Shown here: positions 58,096 through 64,000 of the stretch, piece after piece
How the letters are laid out: each line of letters starts with the position of its first letter
Numbering within the stretch: position 1 is the first letter of the stretch
From: Xylogone sp. PMI_703
Taxonomy: Eukaryota; Ascomycota; Leotiomycetes
DNA length: 64,000 bases
Assembly (NCBI GenBank): GCA_021399445.1
Contig: JAJTUQ010000006.1
Span: 1,550,001-1,614,000, forward strand
Reading direction: 5' to 3'
The notes under the pieces: model-generated
The model's input: only the letters and a program-made list of their open reading frames with translations
What the model was told of the DNA's origin: nothing
Databases searched by the model: none
Position numbers and translations under genes: made by a program

Positions 58096-59529
58096 TTGGG
58101 GTCACTGTTCTGTAGGGTGGCATGGAGGGGAGCGAATGGAGGAGCTTGAGGCAATCGAACTGGACGAACTACACTTAACTGAGGCTGAGAGCCTGCTTAG
58201 ATCCAGCTTCATCTCTTCTTTTGCTTGACGCTTTGGCTAAAAGCGCTACTCATAAAAATACTACTTCAGTGTTTTATAAATCATTATTTAACTAGGATGA
58301 AAGTATCGCGGGTCCCAGTTGAACTGGAGGATACAGAGCCTACAAAGCCGGATTATGGCAACACCATTTACCCCTGCTGAACTTGTGCAAGAGTTTCTCC
58401 GACCCCTGCCGACGTTTTGCCGGGCACCACATGCATGGAGGAGGCCTCGGATGGCTTTAAAAATGCTGTGAAGACTGGTGGCACAAGACCCCAACAACAA
58501 CGGGAGTCAGAGAAAATTTTAAACCGCGCTCGAGCCGCGTTCAACTGGAGCCCCCAGTTTTCAAATTCCCCTACCCCGCAAGAATGGCTTTGTTTGGACC
58601 TGACATGCAGTTCAAATGTGGCCTCGGGGGTAAAATTTCTGTGAAAAGGACGGGGAGTGTCAGATATCCCATCCCAAGCCATGATTTTTCACGAGTCATG
58701 GCGTTGCTAAATTTCCAATATGTGTGAAATGTCGTTGGGGAACGTATGGTGCAGTTCTGCGCCAGGCTTCACGGGCCGGCTCGGCCCATTTCGTCCTCCC
58801 TATGTGGTTATGGAAAGCATTCCACTACGTTCCGCATTTCATAACTCCTAGTGTAACGACCGAAAGCTTAAATGCAGGTAATTTTATTAAAGATCCCCTG
58901 TAACTGCATCTATACAACGACTTCTGTGGTGGGTTATGGTTTGTATCCTTGCTTGGTCGGAAATCCGCCGCACTGCAGGGGCATATATCCGCCGAAGTTA
59001 AGAATTTTGATGATATGTCACATTGAGTCCGAGGATGCGGGCCCGATGGAATTTGAGGAGATGTCGACCTTTACAGTAGGGTAAAATCTTGCATAGCCCA
59101 TATCACGTCCGTGATAGTGATGTCATCTCCATACGATAAACCAGAAAGACTTGTGGCAATGAGTGTTCCTTCACTTTCAGAAGTCTTCAAAGTCTATTGA
59201 AACAGTACGAGAACAGTCTCATACTCTTGTTACTTGGAAGTTAAATATAAGTACAGTTGCTACTGACTATTAGCTAACATTGACGTGGATTCAGAGTCAA
59301 GCCATGAGGCACTAGCCCAATGCCGATTGCCGAAGACTGGCATCCCAGGAAACATATCCCCTTGCCGACAGCCACATCCGTCAAACCCGCAGCAGTTCCA
59401 CCCAAGACCAGCCATAAGCACATAAAACAAACAAGCATTAAAGGGACGACGCCACAAAACTTAACACCGCCTCTCAGAGTATCATTAATAACTACTTTTT
59501 ATTCCCTTCGCTGTAACTCCCTTCTCTTT
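58096..59529. other. Intergenic region, nothing supported
   Basis: A G/C-rich patch at about 58310-58680 has open frames on both strands that mirror each other and carry no motif. No repeat partner was found inside the window. Confidence 0.3.
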
Positions 59530-60318
59530 TCAACCCTTATGTTGAAGTGTCCCGTCCCATCTTTCAAATCCATCTGTATGAACCCCTAGAGAATCAAGCA
59601 ATCTCCCAATACCTTGTTCAACAATATCATCGATTGTTTCCGGTCTTGTATAAAACGCCGGCATGGGAGGGAATATCACTACCCCCAATCTAGCTAGGTA
59701 TAACATGTTATCCAAGTGGATCGCGCTCAATGGTGTCTCCCGCACTGCCAGAATCAACTTTCTTTGCTCTTTGATGGTAACGTCCGCCGCGCGCGATATC
59801 AAGTCATTGCCGTAGCCACTCCTGATAGCCGCAACTGTTTTCATGCTGCAGGGTACAATAACCATGCCATCGTGCAGAAAGGATCCACTTGATATCGGCG
59901 CTGCTTGGTCATTGATGGAGTAGACGCGAGTAGCTAACTTGCGAAGCTCTGATGAGTTGACGCCTGCCTCGTACTTATTGGTAACATCGGCCCATTTGCT
60001 GATTACTAGATGAGTCTCTATATCGAGCTCCTTCAGCTTTTGGAGTAGCTTGATTGCATAGATGGCTCCAGTTGCACCGGTCATGGCAACGATGATGCGT
60101 AGTTTGCGGTGTGGTTTTTGAGATACTTCGAGATTGGGAGAGTTGAAGTTGGAGATTTGGCTGGATTCCATTTTGAGAACTTGATGATGAGGATAACAAG
60201 ATGGTAATAATTGATTTCGTATGTTTTGTAGAATAGACGATAATGAGTCCGAAGTAAAAGGTAGTCTTCTGCACAAGAAAGTTGAGAAAATGATGATGAC
60301 GGATATGCCCAGTAGCAT
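59530..60318 (-). CDS. PAD1: Flavin prenyltransferase PAD1 (UbiX family)
   Basis: Single exon, 262 residues from ATG 60318; an internal ATG at 60171 (MESSQISNF) gives 213 residues. UbiX-family signatures are intact: RIIVAMTGATGAIYAIKLLQKL (flavin-binding start), PCSMKTVAAIRSGYGNDLISR and VRETPLSAIHLDNMLYLARLGVVIFPPMPAFYTRP. The enzyme joins dimethylallyl phosphate to reduced FMN, producing prenylated FMN, the cofactor needed by FDC1 next door. The extra 49 N-terminal residues (hydrophobic, Arg- and Ser-containing) may be a mitochondrial presequence, as yeast Pad1 is mitochondrial; the start choice is therefore open. Divergent from FDC1 across 412 bp, the classic pairing for phenylacrylic acid detoxification. 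Confidence 0.92.
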   Translation of the reverse strand: MLLGISVIIIFSTFLCRRLPFTSDSLSSILQNIRNQLLPSCYPHHQVLKMESSQISNFNSPNLEVSQKPHRKLRIIVAMTGATGAIYAIKLLQKLKELDIETHLVISKWADVTNKYEAGVNSSELRKLATRVYSINDQAAPISSGSFLHDGMVIVPCSMKTVAAIRSGYGNDLISRAADVTIKEQRKLILAVRETPLSAIHLDNMLYLARLGVVIFPPMPAFYTRPETIDDIVEQGIGRLLDSLGVHTDGFERWDGTLQHKG

Positions 60319-60730
60319 TGCGGAATGTATTGTTTTGGATATCGAAACTAGAATTGCCTTATTTTAAAGCTTAGTTCATTTGATTTTATATTCATTTGCC
60401 ATGGTATTATTCCAGCTCTGTCCGGCAAAGCGGCACTGCGATACTGCTCGGTCCATCTAGGCCCGCAGTTCATGACCCATATGGCCACAAAATGTTACAC
60501 CACATGATAGCGGTGGTAGTTGGGACCGAGTCGAGCCGCAAAATAGCTGACGCAATGGGGTACGAATTTCTATGATGATATAGTGAAGACAAGAATATAT
60601 AAAGGGCTCTACCTGATGTCTTCTGCTACACAAGTCCTACAACGACGAGCATCATCATTATCAACATCATCAATAATAATACAACAGATCTCTTGAAAGC
60701 TTTCTGCTATACACTACTCAATTAATCAAT
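60319..60730. promoter_or_regulatory. Shared PAD1/FDC1 promoter
   Basis: A TATATAAAG box at 60596-60604 points at FDC1 (127 bp to its ATG), followed by a C/A-rich leader. CGG-N5-CGG (60423-60433, CGGCAAAGCGG) is a candidate site for a Zn2Cys6 regulator such as the Sdr-type factor that controls the pad1/ohbA/sdr cluster in Aspergillus; no such regulator gene is in this window. Confidence 0.45.
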
Positions 60731-62305
60731 ATGAGTGATATCAAGGAGACTCCTGCCACTAGCTATAGAGCATTCCTAGACTATCTTCGAGAAAATGGTG
60801 AATTGATCGATATCAACAAGGAGGTGGACGCCTACCTCGAAGCTGCCGCCATCACCAGAAAATCTACCGAGACTCGTAGCGAAGCACCACTTTTCCACAA
60901 TATTTCTGGAGCCAAAGATGGTCTCTGGCGCATTGCCGGTGCCGTGGGAGCTTTGGGAACTACGGAAGAGACTAAATACGGCCGCATTGCAGGACACCTT
61001 GGTCTTCCTATCAATACTGGTATCAAAGATATCATCAACAAGATGATATCATCCAAGACAGCCGTTCCTATACCACCACGCGTTGTCCCGACTGGACCTT
61101 GCAAGCAAAATATCATCCTTGGCGCAGATGTCAATTTGGATGACCTTCCTGTGCCCATGATACACGAGAAGGATGGTGGCAAGTATATCCAAACTATTGG
61201 TTTCCATGTGGTCCAGACTCCCGATGGACAATGGAAAAGTTGGTCATTGCAACGTGCTATGGTCCATGATAAGAACCACCTAGTCGGAGTTGTCATGGAG
61301 AAATTTGAGCACCATAGAGTCGTCATGGATCAGTGGAAGGGCCAGGGGAAGGATATGCCTTGGGCACTTGTCCTCGGAGGCCCACCAGCTGCTACCTTGG
61401 TGAGCAGCATGCCATTGCCGGATGGTGTGTCTGAGGGAGATTATATTGGCTCGGTTTTGGGATACCCCATCGATGTTGTTAAATGTGAGACCAACGATCT
61501 TTATGTTCCTGCTACAGCAGAAATTGTTCTCGAAGGTGTGATTTCAGCTACTGAATCTGCTGACGAGGGACCCTACGGTGAGATGCATGGGTATCTTTAT
61601 CCAAATGACAAGGTCCCAAATCAGCCGCTATTTAAGACTAACGCTATTACATACCGTGATAATGCGATCCTCCCAATTACCGCTACAGGCAAAGCGGCTG
61701 ATGAGACGGTATGTATTTTTTCTAACTGCCCCCCATTCGTAATGGCTAATATTGGCTTTTCTCAATAGCACACTATACTTGGCCCCGTTATGTCTGCCGA
61801 GATAATAAGAAGATGCCAACAGGAAGGACTGCCAATTAAGGAGGCCTTCGTCCCATTCGAGGGTCACGGCGTTTGGGCTGCGCTGCAGGTCGATACCGCA
61901 GGACTAAGAAAGCTGAAGACTAACCCAAAAGATTTCTGCAAGAGAATCTCAGACGTGGTGTTCGCAGTTAAACCTGGCTTCTTTCTCCACCGTATTTTCC
62001 TAGTCGGTGATGACATCGACGTTTTTGACTTTAAGGAAGTAATGTGGGCATTCGCAACACGATGCCGACCGGGCATGGATGAATTCCTCTTTGACGATAT
62101 TCAGGGCTTCTTTCTTATTCCGTTTATGCTTCACGGCCCCGCAGGTACTGTTGGCGGCAAGATGGTATCGAATTGCCTGCTCCCAATTGAGTACACAACA
62201 GGCCGTGACTGGCTAAATATGGATTTTGAGGAAGCGTATCCGGAGGATGTTAAGAAGAAGGTGAAGTCGGAATGGAAGGAATTGGGTTATAATTCTAAGC
62301 CGTGA
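60731..62305 (+). CDS. FDC1: Ferulic acid decarboxylase FDC1 (UbiD family)
   Basis: Exons 60731-61708 and 61769-62305, with a 60-nt intron (GTATGT, CAATAG) in phase 0; 504 residues, the normal length. Non-oxidative decarboxylase of cinnamic, ferulic, coumaric and sorbic acids, using prenylated FMN. Active-site residues match the known E-R-E set: Arg175 in KSWSLQRAM, Glu279 and Glu284 in ADEGPYGEMHGY. They correspond to Arg173, Glu277 and Glu282 of the A. niger enzyme. The metal/cofactor loop GFHVVQTPDG is present, and the C-terminal domain (DDIQGFFLIPFMLHGPAGTVGGKM) is complete. Cytosolic. Works with PAD1, its divergent neighbour, to turn antimicrobial phenylacrylates into vinyl products. Intact and very likely functional. 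Confidence 0.95.
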
Positions 62306-63114
62306 ATGACAAGGAGCGATTGTCATCATGCTGAAGGGGAACCGATTGAGTAGCGTTGATGTAATTTACATAGCCACTTCATGGACTTAGAATACTTGCA
62401 ATGAAGATTACTTTGTCATCAGTGATGGTGTTCGTTTCCCCTCTTCTAGAGATTTCGTGCCCATAAATACCGATCATTACCTTCGACATCCGCCGCCTCA
62501 TCGAACGCATCCGAGTCAACTGTAGCACTCACCTTCTCCCAGCATATCCATGTACATACCTTCCTCAGCTCGCTCCATTTCCTCTCTTAGTCATAGCTTT
62601 AGTATGAATGTATAAGGAATGCATCGATGATGAGCCTAGGCTCAGTTTAGAGCAGTTTAATCTCCGATTGCTTGGCATGTAGATATCCTAGATTTTCAGA
62701 GCCGTCTGCGGAATGCGCTGGGCAAGGGAAAGGGGCAAGATGCGTTTCACATATATCTAAGCTTTAAAGCTTCTATGAGGATACAGCTAGCGCAAGAGAG
62801 CATCACAAGATCGAGAATAGTAGCATCATTAAGGGGAGTTCTATTGCTTTCTTGGCTAGCTTGATCCTTCGAGTTCTAAAATTAGTGTAGGCTGCAGAGC
62901 GGGGGTGTATTAAGCCGAAGCTCTCTGAGCCTCCCAGCCTCACGATGTGGGAAACTAGAACTATATCCTTTAAGAGATTTTTGGAAGAAAATTTCTTCTG
63001 TTATAATGAGAAGGATCCCTAGTGAATAACAAGTTATGTATATCTCATCATAGGGGGATTCGCGCAATAGCGTTGTAGTGTAACTCAACCACTACCTAAC
63101 ATCCACCGACAATC
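62306..63114. other. Intergenic region, nothing supported
   Basis: 3' flank of FDC1 and promoter of the last gene. No recognised element; a C/A-rich leader (TCAACCACTACCTAACATCC) directly precedes the ATG at 63115, supporting that start. Confidence 0.35.
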
Positions 63115-64000
63115 ATGTCTTCGTCAACACAACGCCCAGTACATACTCACGAAATCCTTGACAGAACTGCGCTGTGGCAGTTTCGCGATAGTGCAAGAAT
63201 CGGACTCGACCTTGAGCGATATTGCGTTGCTAACTCAGCCATTGATTTCCGACGGACTGGCGCTGAACTATCATTCTGTATCTTGGTCTCCCGTGGCTGC
63301 TCTCACTTGGCAGCTATTGAGGCAAGCCCGTCAGCAAATACAATCAAAGTAACTGTGTATGGCCTCAATAACGGATTCGAACAGAAATGGAGCATCACAC
63401 ACACAGGTAACCAGGCCGCTGGAGCTCCCCAAAGGGGTGGCTGGTATGACACGGCGAAGATGCACGGTGGCATTACTGAGGATGGAGAGTCAGTCTTAGT
63501 CGTATATAAGCCTGTAGGCAGGGAAGTCGAGGTGTATACCGTCAAAGCAGATGGATTTACCCGGAGAGGGCCTCCTTCGGACACGAATGTGACGTACTCC
63601 ATGACGAGTGGGATGGTGTCTGATGATAGTGAACACATCTTTTACAGTCGGAGAGGAAGCGGCTTTGGCAAGCGTGGCGAATCTAAAATTGTTGAAGCAT
63701 ATTCTATTAGGAACCTGGCTCGTGTTAGAGCGGTCACATTTGCCTTTGGTGATGGCCACCATCTTAGAAACACCGGACTTATCCGACCACTGCGAATTCA
63801 AGGTCCACTATATATAGGCATCGATACTTCTAGTTTTGGTGGAGATGATAATAGTAGAAATAGTCCTCCGGTCATTGCTTCGTCCGAACGCAAAATACAC
63901 TGGAATTTCCACGGAATCAAGTATGTTAAGTCTTCTCTGTTCAGGTAATTACTGACTTGTGAAAATTTTAGATATATTGACAGTACAGGTGGCCCTAATA
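63115..64000 (+). CDS. Unknown protein, beta-rich, 3'-partial
   Basis: Exon 1 63115-63920, a 51-nt intron (63921-63971, GTATGT donor, TTTTAG acceptor), then exon 2 from 63972 running off the window; at least 278 residues visible. Strand-rich pattern with spaced Gly and aromatic residues (LSFCILVSRGCSHLAAIEAS, NGFEQKWSITHTG, SVLVVYKPVGREVEVYTV, HIFYSRRGSGFGKRGES) suggests repeating beta-sheet units such as a propeller, but no WD40 or other motif is clear. There is no signal peptide. Coding is supported by the long open frame, good leader context and a splice that keeps frame. Function unknown. Confidence 0.7.

Noticed and set aside
58288..58682. Open frames on both strands in a GC-rich patch
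   Set aside because: No motif, and complementary overlap; possibly repeat or promoter DNA.
1..64000. CRISPR array or bacterial-type defence system
   Set aside because: The window is fungal nuclear DNA; the only periodic array (51145-51800) has no uniform repeats or unique spacers.

Overview
The window looks like nuclear DNA of a filamentous ascomycete (Pezizomycotina, most likely Leotiomycetes; the class is an inference from overall protein style). Reasons: short 45-180 nt spliceosomal introns with GTRNGT donors and CTAAC-like branch sites, fungus-only families (Zn2Cys6 regulator, HET-domain protein, Con-10 stress protein, DASH subunit Spc19, NTE1 lysophospholipase), and decayed transposons whose stop codons arose by transitions, as repeat-induced point mutation (RIP) would produce.

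Layout. 1-12.5 kb is ordinary dense gene space: the 3' part of NTE1, a 2-oxoglutarate/Fe(II) dioxygenase, an 11-exon Dal5-like transporter, the proteasome lid subunit RPN5 (with a GC-AG intron) and an FSH-type serine hydrolase. 12.5-20.6 kb is repeat-rich and gene-poor: an intron-free but stop-riddled Tc1-type transposase relic lies between two inverted LTR remnants, followed by two small membrane-anchored protein genes. 20.6-27.1 kb holds a TLC-like membrane protein and a divergent pair, a Zn2Cys6 regulator and a monocarboxylate-type MFS transporter, that share a promoter containing CGG motifs.

27.1-48 kb is an accessory region with many broken genes: a kinase-like relic, an alpha-carbonic anhydrase whose C terminus is frameshifted, a HET-domain gene, a broken lectin-like gene, an intact T5orf172/MUG113 protein with SUMO-interaction-like motifs and a C-terminal membrane anchor, a decayed ABCC transporter, a tiny cysteine-rich metallothionein-like gene and a frame-broken Ser/Thr-rich membrane protein.

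48-64 kb mixes an ABM-like monooxygenase-fold protein, a Con-10 gene followed by a degenerate ~75-bp tandem repeat, Spc19, the ribosome-biogenesis WD40 protein IPI3, an unknown Gly/Ala-rich membrane-insertion candidate that appears frameshifted, and a divergent PAD1/FDC1 pair. PAD1 makes prenylated FMN and FDC1 uses it to decarboxylate cinnamic-type acids; this is the clearest two-gene functional unit in the window. The last gene, of unknown function, runs off the right edge.

All exon boundaries were deduced by eye from splice signals and frame continuity; no database search was possible.
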